A stretch of 64,000 bases of DNA from JBFMFH01 sp964481395. GTDB lineage: Bacteria > Acidobacteriota > Vicinamibacteria > Vicinamibacterales > JAKQTR01. This document shows positions 30,419 to 40,665 of this stretch, one piece after another (positions within the stretch are counted from its first letter, which is position 1; each line of letters begins with the position of its first letter). A program made the translations under genes and the position numbers. Location of the stretch: NCBI GenBank assembly GCA_964481395.1, contig CAYZYG010000010.1, positions 7,356 to 71,355 of the forward strand. Reading direction: 5' to 3'. A model generated the notes under the pieces. The model had not been told where the DNA came from. It saw nothing but the letters and a program-made list of their open reading frames with translations, and searched no databases.

Positions 30419-32353
30419 TCACCGCTGAATGTAGCCCAGGCTTCGCAGCCGCTCGAGCGCGGCATCGTCGAGCGGCACCGCGCCGGGTCGCGCAGGGGGC
30501 GGCTGACGTCGGCCGTACGTCGGTGTGCTCCTGACCGGATGCGCGGTGACGAAAGCGGGCGCGAGCAGGTCGATCAGCACTCGCCCTTCAAGTTCCTCGC
30601 TGACTGGCAGGCCCAGGACGTGCAGGAGCGTGGGTGCGACGTCGGCAAGCGACGCCTGCGCGCGCGCACCCGGGCGCGCTGCGTCCCCCGTGAGCGCCAT
30701 CACGCTCGGGCCGCGCGTCCGCGACCGGCCGGGATCCGTCAGCAGCACGCGCAGCCGGCGTGTTCCATGGGCGGACAGGAACTCGCCGAGCACACGGTCG
30801 ATGACGATGTAGTAGCGCTCGAGGGCCGCCACGCGGGCCTCCATGGCCGAGGCCGGCAGGCCGGCTGCGGTCGGTCCGCTCACGAGAGCGTACTGCACGA
30901 TATCGAGACCGGGAAGGTAGATGGCGAGCAGGTCACCCGCGCGGTCGGCTATCCGTACGGCGAGGGCGAGTTGAATCAGGTCCTGTTCGACCCCGCGCCG
31001 GAGAGCCGATCCGGCTGGCTCCGGCACATCCCGAAAGGCCTCGGTTGCGCGTTTCCGCGCCTCGTCCTGTATCGACGGCCATGCCGCCCGGAGTTCCTCC
31101 CACACGGCAGGCGGCGCGATCTCCGCATCGAGGGCGCCCCCGCGTTCGAGGCGCAGCGTGGCGCGGTCGCTGATGATGATGCCGCCGTGGTCCGGTGCGG
31201 GCCAACTCGCCCACCAGTTGACCACGCCCGAGCGGACGCCCTGTTCTCCGGCAACTTCCCAGATTGTCTTTGCGCGGCGCTGCAGCCCGCTGGACGCCGC
31301 CGGTCTCGTCAGGCGAAGCCGGTCCGTAGCCACCGCGAGCACCGACCACCAGCTTCCGCCGCCGGCTGGCATCTCGCCCCCGAGACCACTGACCCTCCGC
31401 GCCTCCAGGCCCTGAACGCCGTGGACGGCCACGGGCTGACCAGTGGCGACGGTGGTCCAGACCGTGGCCGGGTCCGCGTCGGCGTCGGCATCGGCGACCG
31501 CCTGCGCGCCGTCGAGGAGCGCGCCGAATGTCGGAAGCCGGCCCGAGCGCACCAGCCCCTCCGCGAAGGCCAGGTCGAAGCCGTCGACGCCCAGCACGAG
31601 GACCGACACGCCGGTCGCGCGGACGTCGAGACGAGGCGAAGCGGACGGTGCGACCGCCGCCTCCCGGCCCGTGAACTGGAGGAGGCCGGCAGCCCCGCCG
31701 AAGGCGAGAGCCCAGACGAAGACCAGGGCGAGCCGTGAACCCGCCCGCCGGCCGGTCAGGGAACCTGACGCATCCAGGCGCTGCGCCATCACGCCCTGCG
31801 CCGCGAGAGAGACGGTGTGTCCGAAGAGCACGCTCAGGCCGGCTGCGCCCACGAGGGCGGCCAGCGTCCACCCGGGCTGATGCCAGGCTTGCGGGCCCTC
31901 TGCCGTAGCCCGCCACCACGAGACGAGATAAACCAGGCAGGCCGTGCCGACGAAGAGGCCGGCTGCGCGACCCAGTCCCCGCGCGCGAGCTGCGAACGCC
32001 CGCGCGCCTGCGAACCGGCCGACAAGCAGGCTGGTCCCTCCGATGGCGACCAGGGAGGCCGCTGCCAGCGCTGCGAAGAACACGACGCTGAAGTAGATCG
32101 CCAGCACGACGCCGTCGCGCGGGTCGCGCACCAGGCCGGGCATGCGGGCCGCGAGTCCCACGGCCGTCGCCGGGCCGAGCGCGAGCGCACCCAGCAACCC
32201 GATTCTCAGGCTGGCGCGAATGGCGGCGGACACTATCGACCGGCCCTGTCGGACCGGCGCGAGCACGAACCGATCGATGCCCGCATCGAGATAGCCGAGC
32301 TCTCGCAGGCGCTGGCGCAGCTCGTCGATGGGTTGGCGGACATCAGGCATCAA
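30419..32353 (-). CDS. Membrane-anchored alkaline-phosphatase-superfamily protein, possibly inactive
   Basis: A 644-residue protein. The N-terminal ~225 residues carry about five membrane helices (~50-70, 82-107, 132-150, 163-185, 205-227). The rest is an alkaline phosphatase/phosphodiesterase-like domain: VLVLGVDGFD (metal Asp257), the nucleophile region VWTTVATGQPVAVHGV (Thr300/301), VVNWWASWPAPDHGGIIISDR. However, the usual His-containing metal motifs appear altered: LPGLDIVQY near residue 485 where D-x-x-x-H is expected, and LLTDPGR near residue 556 where SDHG is expected. It ends with the common LRSLGYIQR tail. Encoded 17 bp after the polyprenyl synthase gene. Confidence 0.75.
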   Translation of the reverse strand: MMPDVRQPIDELRQRLRELGYLDAGIDRFVLAPVRQGRSIVSAAIRASLRIGLLGALALGPATAVGLAARMPGLVRDPRDGVVLAIYFSVVFFAALAAASLVAIGGTSLLVGRFAGARAFAARARGLGRAAGLFVGTACLVYLVSWWRATAEGPQAWHQPGWTLAALVGAAGLSVLFGHTVSLAAQGVMAQRLDASGSLTGRRAGSRLALVFVWALAFGGAAGLLQFTGREAAVAPSASPRLDVRATGVSVLVLGVDGFDLAFAEGLVRSGRLPTFGALLDGAQAVADADADADPATVWTTVATGQPVAVHGVQGLEARRVSGLGGEMPAGGGSWWSVLAVATDRLRLTRPAASSGLQRRAKTIWEVAGEQGVRSGVVNWWASWPAPDHGGIIISDRATLRLERGGALDAEIAPPAVWEELRAAWPSIQDEARKRATEAFRDVPEPAGSALRRGVEQDLIQLALAVRIADRAGDLLAIYLPGLDIVQYALVSGPTAAGLPASAMEARVAALERYYIVIDRVLGEFLSAHGTRRLRVLLTDPGRSRTRGPSVMALTGDAARPGARAQASLADVAPTLLHVLGLPVSEELEGRVLIDLLAPAFVTAHPVRSTPTYGRRQPPPARPGAVPLDDAALERLRSLGYIQR

Positions 32354-32370
32354 CCGTGACCTCGGATACG

Positions 32371-33276
32371 CTACATCTCACGACTGGCGACGAACGCCGC
32401 CAGATCGCGCAGCCGATCCGCACGGGAACCGAAGAGGTCCAACGCCGCGGTCGCCGTCTGGCACAGCTCCCGCGCGAGATCGTGGGCGCCGGCCACTCCC
32501 GAGAAGGATACGAAGGTCGTGCGCTTCGCGTCGGCGAGGCGCGGCTTGCCGGTGACCTCCGGATCTCCTTCGACATCGAGCAAGTCGTCCACGATCTGGA
32601 AGGCCAGGCCGAGGTTCTTCGCATAGGCGGCAAGCGCGTGTATCTGATCAGGCGAGGCGCCAGCCGTCACGGCTCCGGCGCTGGCGGCCGCCACGAAGAG
32701 CGCACCGGTCTTGCAGCGGTGGATTAGTTCCAGCGTGTCGAACGAAACGTCCCGGTCCACCGCGAGCAGGTCTTCGACCTCACCGCCGATGAGCCCGTCC
32801 GATCCGACGGACTCGGCCAGGAGCGTGGTGATACGCCGAGCCACCGGCGGATCGTAGACGCGGGCGACGGTGCCGAACGCCAGATTGAAGAGGGCGAACG
32901 CCGCCATGAGCGCCATCGCCTCGCCGTGCGCCACGTGATTCGACGGGCGGCCTCGCCGGAGTGGTGCGTTGTCGAGAGCTGGCAGGTCGTCGAGGATGAG
33001 CGACGACGCATGAACCAGCTCAACGGCCGCGGCCGCGGGCAGTGCGCGCTCGTCGGAGCCGCAGACACGCGCCGCCTGAAGAACGAGCACGGCCCGCACG
33101 CGTTTCGACGGCGCCAGCAGCGTGTACCGCATGGCCCGGTGGAGCACCGCCGGACGGGTGTCCTCCGGGGGCACCAGACGGTCCAGTTCGCGCTCCACGA
33201 GGGCCACGTCGGCGGCGATGAATGATGGCAGCTTCACGGGCAGGCTCTCGTTCCATCCTACCCCGCCGGTCGGCAC
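32371..33276 (-). CDS. Farnesyl/geranylgeranyl diphosphate synthase family protein
   Basis: A ~300-residue, all-helical polyprenyl synthetase of the IspA type. First Asp-rich motif LILDDLPALDNAPLRRGRPS, second motif FQIVDDLLDVEGD, plus the HRCKTGALF region with the conserved Lys-Thr-Gly. It makes farnesyl or geranylgeranyl diphosphate for quinones, undecaprenyl carriers or other isoprenoids. The annotated GTG start at 33276 gives normal length; GTG at 33237 (VKLPSF) is an equally plausible start. It probably shares a transcript with the following membrane phosphatase-like gene. Confidence 0.88.
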   Translation of the reverse strand: MPTGGVGWNESLPVKLPSFIAADVALVERELDRLVPPEDTRPAVLHRAMRYTLLAPSKRVRAVLVLQAARVCGSDERALPAAAAVELVHASSLILDDLPALDNAPLRRGRPSNHVAHGEAMALMAAFALFNLAFGTVARVYDPPVARRITTLLAESVGSDGLIGGEVEDLLAVDRDVSFDTLELIHRCKTGALFVAAASAGAVTAGASPDQIHALAAYAKNLGLAFQIVDDLLDVEGDPEVTGKPRLADAKRTTFVSFSGVAGAHDLARELCQTATAALDLFGSRADRLRDLAAFVASREM

Positions 33277-33349
33277 CTTGTCCCCGGCAGATCCCGAGGC
33301 GTCGACGGGAGCCGCCTCGCTCGGATCACCAGTGGAACGACTCGACCCG

Positions 33350-36300
33350 TTACCGCCCGATCGCCGGCAGTCCCGCCGCCTTGAGCGTCGCGTTCAGCGC
33401 GGGCAGGTCCGTGGCCTTCAGCGCTCCCCACCGCGCCATCACGTCATCCGCGGCCGCGAGCGCGCTCGTGACCGCCGCCAGCGTGTTCGCAGTGGGCGCC
33501 ACGTCGGCCGCCTGCATCGCGTTCATCTGCCCGCCGAGCAGCGACGCGGTGCCCCAGAGCGTATCTGCAGCTGGCGCAGCCCCCGCGCCTCCCCGCCCTC
33601 CGCCGGCGCCTCCCCGCCCACCACCGCCACCGGACGCCGGGCGCTGCCCCTCGAGCGCCGTCACCTTCTTCACGAACGCCGCCAGCGCCTGCGCCGGCGG
33701 TCCCTGCGCCTGGATCTTCGCCGCCTGCTCTCGCATCGCCGCCGCCTCCACAGCCGCCTCCTGCGCATCGAGCGCGCCGAAGTACATCGCGTCGGTCAAT
33801 GCGTAGACCTGCTGTATGACCGCGACCGGCGTCTGGACGCGCGGATCCTGCCGGACGGTAATGGGCTGCGTGTAGCTCTTTCCGCCGACCGTCAGCACGA
33901 CCGCATACGTGCCTGGCGACACCCACGGCGTGGTGGCGCTCGACGGCGAGTTGTACGGAATCCCCTGAATCGGCAGTCCGCCGCGGCCACCGCCACCGCC
34001 GCCCGCGAGGGGTTGGTAGTGCACGTCCCAGAGGAAGGGATGCATGCCGGCGGCCGTCGAGAGCGTCTGCGGCTGCCGGTACCAGTAAAGGGGCACGGGC
34101 GCGCTTGCCAGATCCGGGATGGGCGTCACCGGATCATCGCTCGAGTAGCGCCGGACGAGCCGTCCGTCCGCGCGGCGGATCTCGAGCGTCACGGGGCCGC
34201 TCGCGGCGGACTTCAGGTAGTAGTTGACGATCGCGCCGTCGGGCGGATTCTGCCCCGTCGGCTCCTCCTTGGGCCACGGCATGTCGGTGCTGGTATTCCA
34301 CCGCACGCGCCACGCGATCGTCGGCTTGAACAGGATGGCGTCCGCCGCCGCCGAGGCCGCGTCGATCTGCCGCAGCGGCGTGATGTCGTCGAGAATCCAG
34401 AAGCCGCGCCCGTGCGTGGCCGCCACGAGATCGTCCTCTTTGACGATCAAATCGCGCACCGACGAAGCCGCCATGTTCAGGCGCAGCGACTGCCAGCGGG
34501 CACCGTCGTCGAAGGACACGTAGACGGCGCGCTCGGTCCCGGCGAAGAGCAGCCCTTTGCGTTGGGGGTCCTCGCGCACGGCATTCACCGTCTCGCCCGG
34601 CGGGATGCCGGAGGCAATTTCCGCCCACGTGGCGCCGCCGTCGTGCGTCCGGTAGATGTGCGGCCGCATGTCGTCGAGGCGAATCGTGTTGACCGCCGCG
34701 TACGCCGTGAGGGGATCGTGCCGCCCGGCATCGATGATCGAGATCTTCGCCCACGCGCCGACGCCCGGCGGCGTCACGTTCTTCCAGGTCGCGCCGCCGT
34801 CGGCGGTCACGTGGATCAGCCCGTCATCCGTTCCCACCCAGATGCGCCGGATGTCCTGGTAGGACGGTGCGATGGTGTAGATGACCCCCCGCGGCTGGGG
34901 CTGGGCGGCCGGATCCTCCCGGTATTTCCCGACGCTCGCCGGAATCTCCCACGTCGGCCGCGTCAGGTCGGGGCTGATGCGCGTCCAGTGCGCGCCTCCG
35001 TCCACGGTCTTCCACAGGTAGTTGTTCGCGAAGAAGAGCGAGACCTTGTCCACTTCGGAAAAGACGACTGGCATCGTGCGGACCGTGCGCACGGGGCCGG
35101 GTGTCGGCGCCGACACGCCGCCGCCCCGGCCGGCCATGGGTCCCACGGTCGAGACCTGTCCGGTGCGGCGATCGAACCTCGACACGCTCCGGCCTCCATA
35201 GACGATGTCCGGATCCAGCGGATCGGGAGCGACGTAGCCGTACTCGTCGACACCGACCGGCAGCCAGTCCCGCAGGGAGATCGCGCCGTAGTTACCGCGG
35301 CTCGACACGCAGGCCGACCCGCTCTCCTGCTGGCCGCTGCACACGCGATACGGAAACGCGTTGTCGGCCGCGACGTGATAGAGCTGCGCCGTGGACTGGT
35401 TGTACCAGGAGCTCCACGTCTCGCCGCCGTTCAGCGTCACGACGGCGCCCTGATCGGCCGCGAGCAGGATGATGTCGGGGTTGTCCGGGTTGATCCAGCC
35501 GTTCTGGTAGTCCTCGCCGCCGGGCGCGCCCTTGTACACGGCCCACGTCTTCCCGCCGTCGGTGGTCTTCCAGGAGACCGTCGCTGCCATGATCACCGTG
35601 TCCACGAGCTTCGGGTGCGGGAGCGGCATGGGCAGGTCGCCGCCGCCAATCCGCCCGGTCGGCCGCGTATCCATCGTGATGCGCGTCCATGTCTGTCCCG
35701 CATCGTCGCTGCGAAACACGCCGGTCGTGCCCCGGTTTCCGCTCGTGCCCGGCTTGTCGTAGAAGGCCACGGTCGCGTAGAGACGCCGGTGGTCCGCCGG
35801 CGAGATGGCCAGGTTCGCCTGGACGACCGCGGGCAGGCCGTTGGTCAGCGGCTTCCAGGTGTCGCCGCCGTCGGTCGACTTGAAGATGCCGCCGTTGGTC
35901 CCTGCCCAGACGGCGTTCTCCCACGGCCCCTGCCGCTCTTCCCACAGCGTCGCGTAGACAACATTCGGGTTGACCGGATCGATGTCGACGTCGTTCCCGC
36001 CTGTGTTCTCGTCCTTGTAGAGCACCTTCTTGAAGGTCCGGCCCCCGTCCAGCGAACGGAAGATGCCGCGCTCTTCGTTTGGCCCGTAGGGATGACCGAG
36101 CGCCGCGACGAACACGCGGCTCGGGTTCCGGGGATCGACGTCGATCCGCGGAATCTGCTGCGCGTCGTTCAGACCCAGGCGCGCCCACGTGCGACCGGCG
36201 TCCGTCGACTTGTACACGCCGTCCCCGGTCGAGAGGTCCGGCCGGTGCAGGCCCTCGCCGCTGCCAACGTAGACGATGTTCGGATCGGAGGGCGCGACCA

Positions 36301-36592
36301 CGATCGCTCCGATGGATCCGGTGGGCTGGTCGTCGAAGATCGGCGCCCAGGTGCGTCCCGCGTCCGTCGTCTTCCACACGCCGCCGTTCACGGCAGCCAT
36401 GTAGAAGGTGTGGGGCTGGCGCCGGTGGCCGGCCGCGGCGACCGTGCGGCTGGCCCGGTGCGGCCCGATGTTTCGCCACGTCATCCCGGCGAAGAGCGAC
36501 GGGCTTACCCGCGGCGCGTCCTGCGCGGACAGGGACACCATCAGGGCGACGAAGGCGAAAGCGAGAGCGACAGTGGTGCGGCGGCACGACAT
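33350..36592 (-). CDS. Secreted sortilin/BNR-repeat (VPS10-like) protein
   Basis: A 1080-residue exported protein: signal peptide ~1-23 (ending SLSAQD), then a long array of BNR/Asp-box motifs (VWKTTDAGRTW, VYKSTDAGRTW, IFRSLDGGRTF, IFKSTDGGDTW, WKTTDGGKTW, TWKNVT) forming one or two beta-propellers to about residue 690. A Gly-rich C-terminal part includes a carboxypeptidase-like beta domain and helical end. Asp-box propellers of this type occur in sialidases, photosystem HCF136 and sortilin-like secreted proteins; no catalytic centre was identified. ATG 36592 with GGAG upstream sets the start. Two low-complexity Gly-Gly-Arg stretches are present. Confidence 0.8.
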   Translation of the reverse strand: MSCRRTTVALAFAFVALMVSLSAQDAPRVSPSLFAGMTWRNIGPHRASRTVAAAGHRRQPHTFYMAAVNGGVWKTTDAGRTWAPIFDDQPTGSIGAIVVAPSDPNIVYVGSGEGLHRPDLSTGDGVYKSTDAGRTWARLGLNDAQQIPRIDVDPRNPSRVFVAALGHPYGPNEERGIFRSLDGGRTFKKVLYKDENTGGNDVDIDPVNPNVVYATLWEERQGPWENAVWAGTNGGIFKSTDGGDTWKPLTNGLPAVVQANLAISPADHRRLYATVAFYDKPGTSGNRGTTGVFRSDDAGQTWTRITMDTRPTGRIGGGDLPMPLPHPKLVDTVIMAATVSWKTTDGGKTWAVYKGAPGGEDYQNGWINPDNPDIILLAADQGAVVTLNGGETWSSWYNQSTAQLYHVAADNAFPYRVCSGQQESGSACVSSRGNYGAISLRDWLPVGVDEYGYVAPDPLDPDIVYGGRSVSRFDRRTGQVSTVGPMAGRGGGVSAPTPGPVRTVRTMPVVFSEVDKVSLFFANNYLWKTVDGGAHWTRISPDLTRPTWEIPASVGKYREDPAAQPQPRGVIYTIAPSYQDIRRIWVGTDDGLIHVTADGGATWKNVTPPGVGAWAKISIIDAGRHDPLTAYAAVNTIRLDDMRPHIYRTHDGGATWAEIASGIPPGETVNAVREDPQRKGLLFAGTERAVYVSFDDGARWQSLRLNMAASSVRDLIVKEDDLVAATHGRGFWILDDITPLRQIDAASAAADAILFKPTIAWRVRWNTSTDMPWPKEEPTGQNPPDGAIVNYYLKSAASGPVTLEIRRADGRLVRRYSSDDPVTPIPDLASAPVPLYWYRQPQTLSTAAGMHPFLWDVHYQPLAGGGGGGRGGLPIQGIPYNSPSSATTPWVSPGTYAVVLTVGGKSYTQPITVRQDPRVQTPVAVIQQVYALTDAMYFGALDAQEAAVEAAAMREQAAKIQAQGPPAQALAAFVKKVTALEGQRPASGGGGGRGGAGGGRGGAGAAPAADTLWGTASLLGGQMNAMQAADVAPTANTLAAVTSALAAADDVMARWGALKATDLPALNATLKAAGLPAIGR

Positions 36593-36702
36593 GGCAGGTT
36601 CTCCGTTGCTGGCGACCGGCGCAGTATAGCGCGTCCCGTCCAGGCGGGGCTTTACGCGCGCGGGAGAGATGAGGTATGCCTTTCCACGCAAAGGACGGTC
36701 CC

Positions 36703-38202
36703 ATGAAACCAGCCGCGATCGCACTCATCCCCGCCCTGGCCGCCGGTACGGCCTGTTCGGACACGAAGGCGCCCTCGTCGACGCGCCCCACCGTCACCGT
36801 GGTCCAGTCGTCCGTGGCCTTGGGCGATCCGCACATCGTCAGCGACTCGACGGCCCGCCGGAACATCCTGTTCTCGATCTACGAATCGCTCGTCGCGGTC
36901 GACAGTGAGGGATCGTTTCAGCCATCGCTGGCCGAGCGCTGGACCACCTCCGGCGACGCCCGCACCTGGACCTTCACGCTCCGGAGGAGCGTGGCCTTTC
37001 ATGACGGCGCGCCCCTTCGGGCCCGTGACGTCGTCGCCAGCATCAGGCGGGCCCTCGATCCGGCGATCGGCGGCGCCTTCGGGACGCAGGGAGTCCTCGC
37101 CAGCTATCTGGGCTCCGCCGAGGTCCGCGCGCTCGATGACGCGACGGTCAGGATTGTGACGCCGGAGCCGATGGCCGATCTGCTCGACCTCGTGTCGGCC
37201 ATCGTCATCGGCCCGGAGACCGCGCTGGGAAAGCTCCCCGGCGCCTACGTCGGGACGGGCCCGTACCGGCCCACCGAACAGACTGAGGCGCGGATGGTAC
37301 TCGACGCTCACGAGAAGTACTGGGGGCCGGCGCCTTCGTACGGCCAGGTCCGATTCGTCGCGGAGCCAGATGCGGCGAAGCGCGCAGACGCGCTGCTGGG
37401 TGGCAGCGCGGATCTCGCCGTCGATGTCGGCATCGACGGCAAGTCACGCCTCGCGTCCGGGTCCGGCGTGTCGGTGCGTGAACTCGAGAGCGGCCTCTGC
37501 ATCATCTTCATGCTGAACGCGCAGCAGGGGCCGTGCCGGGACCGCCGCGTCCGCCAGGCGCTGAACTACGCGCTCGATGTGGATGCGATCATCGCGCGCG
37601 TCATGAACGGGGCGGCCACGAGGCTCAACGGCTACCTGACGGCGCACCATTTCGGCTACAATCCGGAGACGCCCGCGTACCCCCACGATCCCGCCATGGC
37701 GAAACGACTCCTCGCCGAGGCCGGATACCCCAACGGGCTCACCCTCACCTTCGACATCCCGACGTCCATGCCCGACGAGGCCCAGGAACTGGCAGCCATC
37801 ATGGCCGAACAGTACCGGGAGGTGGGCGTCACGCTGAAGATCGTCGAACACGCCGACCGGGCGGCGTACTCGGAGATGGTCCGCGAGAAGAAGATCCAGG
37901 ACGGCTGCTGTTTCGACTCGAGCCCGCGCAGCACGTTCCGTGTCCTGCGCGAGAAGCTGCACTCGGGTCTGCGTGGCCCGTGGTGGGAGGGCTATGCGAA
38001 CCCGCAGGTGGACGCGCTCATCGCCAAGGCCCAAACGACCGTACTGAACGATGAACGGCAGCGAATCTACCGCGAGATCTACACGATCGTGCGCGACGAC
38101 GCCCCGTGGGTGTTCCTGTATCGGCCGACCAACTACTGGGGCGTACGGGACACGCTCGCGGGCTGGACTCCTCGCGCGGACGGGCTCGTCCTGCTTCGGT
38201 GA
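36703..38202 (+). CDS. Family-5 (oligopeptide/dipeptide) ABC solute-binding protein
   Basis: About 499 residues. A short signal or lipoprotein leader (MKPAAIALIPALAAGTACS; the lipobox is imperfect) is followed by an SBP_bac_5 fold: LFSIYESLVAVDSEGSFQPSLAERW, WTFTLRRSVAFHDGAPLRARDVV, YVGTGPYRPTE and the terminal WVFLYRPTNYWGVRD. It binds peptides or similar solutes in the periplasm. No permease or ATPase gene is adjacent, so it is an orphan in this window. AAGGA eight bases before ATG 36703 supports that start over the upstream ATG at 36676. Confidence 0.85.
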   Translation: MKPAAIALIPALAAGTACSDTKAPSSTRPTVTVVQSSVALGDPHIVSDSTARRNILFSIYESLVAVDSEGSFQPSLAERWTTSGDARTWTFTLRRSVAFHDGAPLRARDVVASIRRALDPAIGGAFGTQGVLASYLGSAEVRALDDATVRIVTPEPMADLLDLVSAIVIGPETALGKLPGAYVGTGPYRPTEQTEARMVLDAHEKYWGPAPSYGQVRFVAEPDAAKRADALLGGSADLAVDVGIDGKSRLASGSGVSVRELESGLCIIFMLNAQQGPCRDRRVRQALNYALDVDAIIARVMNGAATRLNGYLTAHHFGYNPETPAYPHDPAMAKRLLAEAGYPNGLTLTFDIPTSMPDEAQELAAIMAEQYREVGVTLKIVEHADRAAYSEMVREKKIQDGCCFDSSPRSTFRVLREKLHSGLRGPWWEGYANPQVDALIAKAQTTVLNDERQRIYREIYTIVRDDAPWVFLYRPTNYWGVRDTLAGWTPRADGLVLLR

Positions 38203-38310
38203 CCGAACGGGGCTTTCGACGTCGGCCCCACGCGTCTCGCCGCGCGCGTGCGCTCCGGTGAAGTCGCGTATACTGGCGCCGCACACAACGTCGCTTCCTG
38301 GAGGAAAGCC

Positions 38311-40665
38311 ATGCGCGTCGCTCGTCTCACGCTCATCGCCGCCCTGTGCGCGCTCGTCCTTGGATTGGTCGCCCCGGGGCTGACCGCCCAGACGCCGTCT
38401 GCGATCCCGCGGATGCCATGGCCGGCCGCCGGCGGACCGCCTCCCGCCTACCAGCGGTTCCTCAGCCCCGCGTCGCCGCTCGAGATCGTCGCGGCGAAGA
38501 AGGCCGACCGCGTGGCGTGGGCGGCATTCGAGGAAGGCAAACGCAACGCCTACACGGCCGCGGCGCCGGCGTTCACGCCCGTGCGTCTGACGAACTTCCT
38601 GGACGACAACGGCATCGACCTGTCGGACGTACAGATCTCGGACGACGGGGCGGTCGTGACGTTCGTGCGCGGCACCGCGCCAAACCGGCAGGGATGGGTG
38701 GCGAATGCGTCGGCCGATCCGGACGGCCCGGAGCGGGCCGTCTGGGCGGCGCGCACGGCGGGCGGCGCGGCGTTCCGCGTGGCCGAGGTGCCAGCGGGCG
38801 GGTACGCACTTGCGCCGGACGGCAGTTCGATCCTCTTCGTGCACGAGGGCCAGATCCACCGGGCGCGCGTGAGATCCGTCAGGCCCGCGAGCGCGCGTGA
38901 CCGCGGCGAGGAGCCGTTCATCACCGCGTGGGGCGTGCAGAGCGCGCCGACGTGGTCGCCCGACGGCAGGAAGATCGCGTTCGTCAGCACGCGCACCGAT
39001 CACAGCTTCATCGTCGTGTACGACATGGCCAGCCGGACGATCAGCTACATGGACCCCGGCGTGGACTTCGATTCGAACCCCATGTGGACGGCCGACGGCA
39101 AGGGCATCGTCTTCGTGCGCCGGCCCGGCTACTCGTTCATCCAGGCGGAGCAGGCCGCGAGGAACGCGGCGGCGCAGAGCGCAGCGACTGGCCGCGGGGG
39201 GCGTGGCGCGGGGGGCGCGACGGGCGCGCAGCCGCAATCGCCGACGGCAGGCGCCATGAAGATCCCAGGGCTGCTGCGGGCGACCTTCAAAGGCGGCTAC
39301 ACGTACTCGTTGTGGAAGGCCGACGTCGCGACAGGCGAGGCGACGGAAGTCTGGCACAACCAGCCCGCCGACACGCAGTTCACGGCGTTCTCCAACATGC
39401 TGCTCGCTGGCGACCACCTCGTCTTCCGGGTCAACGTCGGCGGCGGACGCGGCGGCGGTCGCGGCCAGGCGCCGCCCGAGGTGCCAGCAGCCCCGGTGGA
39501 CGAGTGGGATCGGTACTACTCGCTGAGCCTCGCGTCACCCGGCAGCCGGCCCGTGCTCCTCACGACGACGGACGGTCTCATCGAGGACCAGACGTCCATC
39601 GCCCTTTCGCGGGACGGGAAGACGTTCTACTACTGCACGAACGCGCAGGACATCGAGCGGAGGCACATCTGGGCCGTTCCGGTGGCGGGTGGGACGCCGG
39701 TGCAGGTCACGACCGGCGCGGGCATCGAGACGTATCCCGCGCCGCTCGCGTCGGGCAAGTACCTGGCGACGCTCAGCGCGGACTGGAAGATGCCGCAGTC
39801 GGTGGGCATCTGGACGGTCGGCGGTGCGGTCACGCCGGCGACGGCGCCGCAGAAGGTCGTGTTCCCGACGACGGCATCCCTCAAGAACTTCCCCGCCGAC
39901 CTGCACGTCGAACCACAACTCGTGATGACGAAGGCCCCCGACGGCCTCGATATCCACAACCAGCTCTTCCTGCCGAAGGACCTGAAGCCCGGCGAGCGGC
40001 GGGCGGCCCTGATCTTCGTGCACGGCGGACCGTCGCGCCAGATGCTGCTCGGCTATCACTACATGCAGTTCTACCACTGGGCGTACGCCATCAATCAGTG
40101 GCTCGCGGACCAGGGCTACATCGTGCTGTCCGTCAACTACCGGCTGGGCATCGGGTACGGGCGGTCGTTCCAGCGGGCGGCCAACGCCGGAGCGGCGGGC
40201 AACTCCGAGTACCAGGACGTGCTCGCCGGCGGGAAGTACCTGCAGTCGAGGCCGGACGTGGATCCGGAGCGCGTGGGAATCTGGGGCCTCTCCTACGGCG
40301 GCCTGCTCACCGCGCAGGCGCTCGCCCGCAACTCGGACGTCTTCAAGGCCGGCGTCGATCTCGCCGGAGTACACCTGCGCGGCAGTGCGTACGACCCCGA
40401 TGCGTTGGCGTTCAAGTCGTCGGCCATCGGCGCGATTGAGGGCTGGAATTCACCTGTCCTGCTCGTGCACGGAGACGATGACCGCAACGTGGCTTTCGAG
40501 CAGACCACGGGCCTTGTCCAGTTGCTGCGCCAGCGCGACGTGTACTACGAACTCATCGTGTTCCCGGACGACACGCACGAGTCTATGCTGCACGGCCGGT
40601 GGATGTACACGCTCGAGCGGATGGAGGCGTTCCTGAAGAAATTCCTGAAGCCGGAAGCGCGGTAG
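38311..40665 (+). CDS. Secreted S9 (prolyl oligopeptidase/DPP-like) peptidase
   Basis: A 784-residue exported serine peptidase. Signal peptide ~1-25 (ending LTAQT); a WD40-like/TolB-type beta-propeller (~60-480) with a Gly-rich insertion near residues 295-325; and a C-terminal alpha/beta-hydrolase with nucleophile Ser in WGLSYGGLL, Asp in LLVHGDDDRNV and His in DDTHESML. The oxyanion strand FVHGGPSRQM is present. It probably releases dipeptides or oligopeptides in the periplasm. GGAGG six bases before ATG 38311 sets the start, and TATACT at 38268 is a possible -10 box. Confidence 0.9.
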   Translation: MRVARLTLIAALCALVLGLVAPGLTAQTPSAIPRMPWPAAGGPPPAYQRFLSPASPLEIVAAKKADRVAWAAFEEGKRNAYTAAAPAFTPVRLTNFLDDNGIDLSDVQISDDGAVVTFVRGTAPNRQGWVANASADPDGPERAVWAARTAGGAAFRVAEVPAGGYALAPDGSSILFVHEGQIHRARVRSVRPASARDRGEEPFITAWGVQSAPTWSPDGRKIAFVSTRTDHSFIVVYDMASRTISYMDPGVDFDSNPMWTADGKGIVFVRRPGYSFIQAEQAARNAAAQSAATGRGGRGAGGATGAQPQSPTAGAMKIPGLLRATFKGGYTYSLWKADVATGEATEVWHNQPADTQFTAFSNMLLAGDHLVFRVNVGGGRGGGRGQAPPEVPAAPVDEWDRYYSLSLASPGSRPVLLTTTDGLIEDQTSIALSRDGKTFYYCTNAQDIERRHIWAVPVAGGTPVQVTTGAGIETYPAPLASGKYLATLSADWKMPQSVGIWTVGGAVTPATAPQKVVFPTTASLKNFPADLHVEPQLVMTKAPDGLDIHNQLFLPKDLKPGERRAALIFVHGGPSRQMLLGYHYMQFYHWAYAINQWLADQGYIVLSVNYRLGIGYGRSFQRAANAGAAGNSEYQDVLAGGKYLQSRPDVDPERVGIWGLSYGGLLTAQALARNSDVFKAGVDLAGVHLRGSAYDPDALAFKSSAIGAIEGWNSPVLLVHGDDDRNVAFEQTTGLVQLLRQRDVYYELIVFPDDTHESMLHGRWMYTLERMEAFLKKFLKPEAR

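Noticed and set aside
33122..36706. A 1,194-codon plus-strand frame opposite the sortilin/BNR gene
   Set aside because: The composition is Arg/Val/His-rich with no domain, while the minus-strand gene has clear BNR repeats, a signal peptide and a ribosome-binding site.
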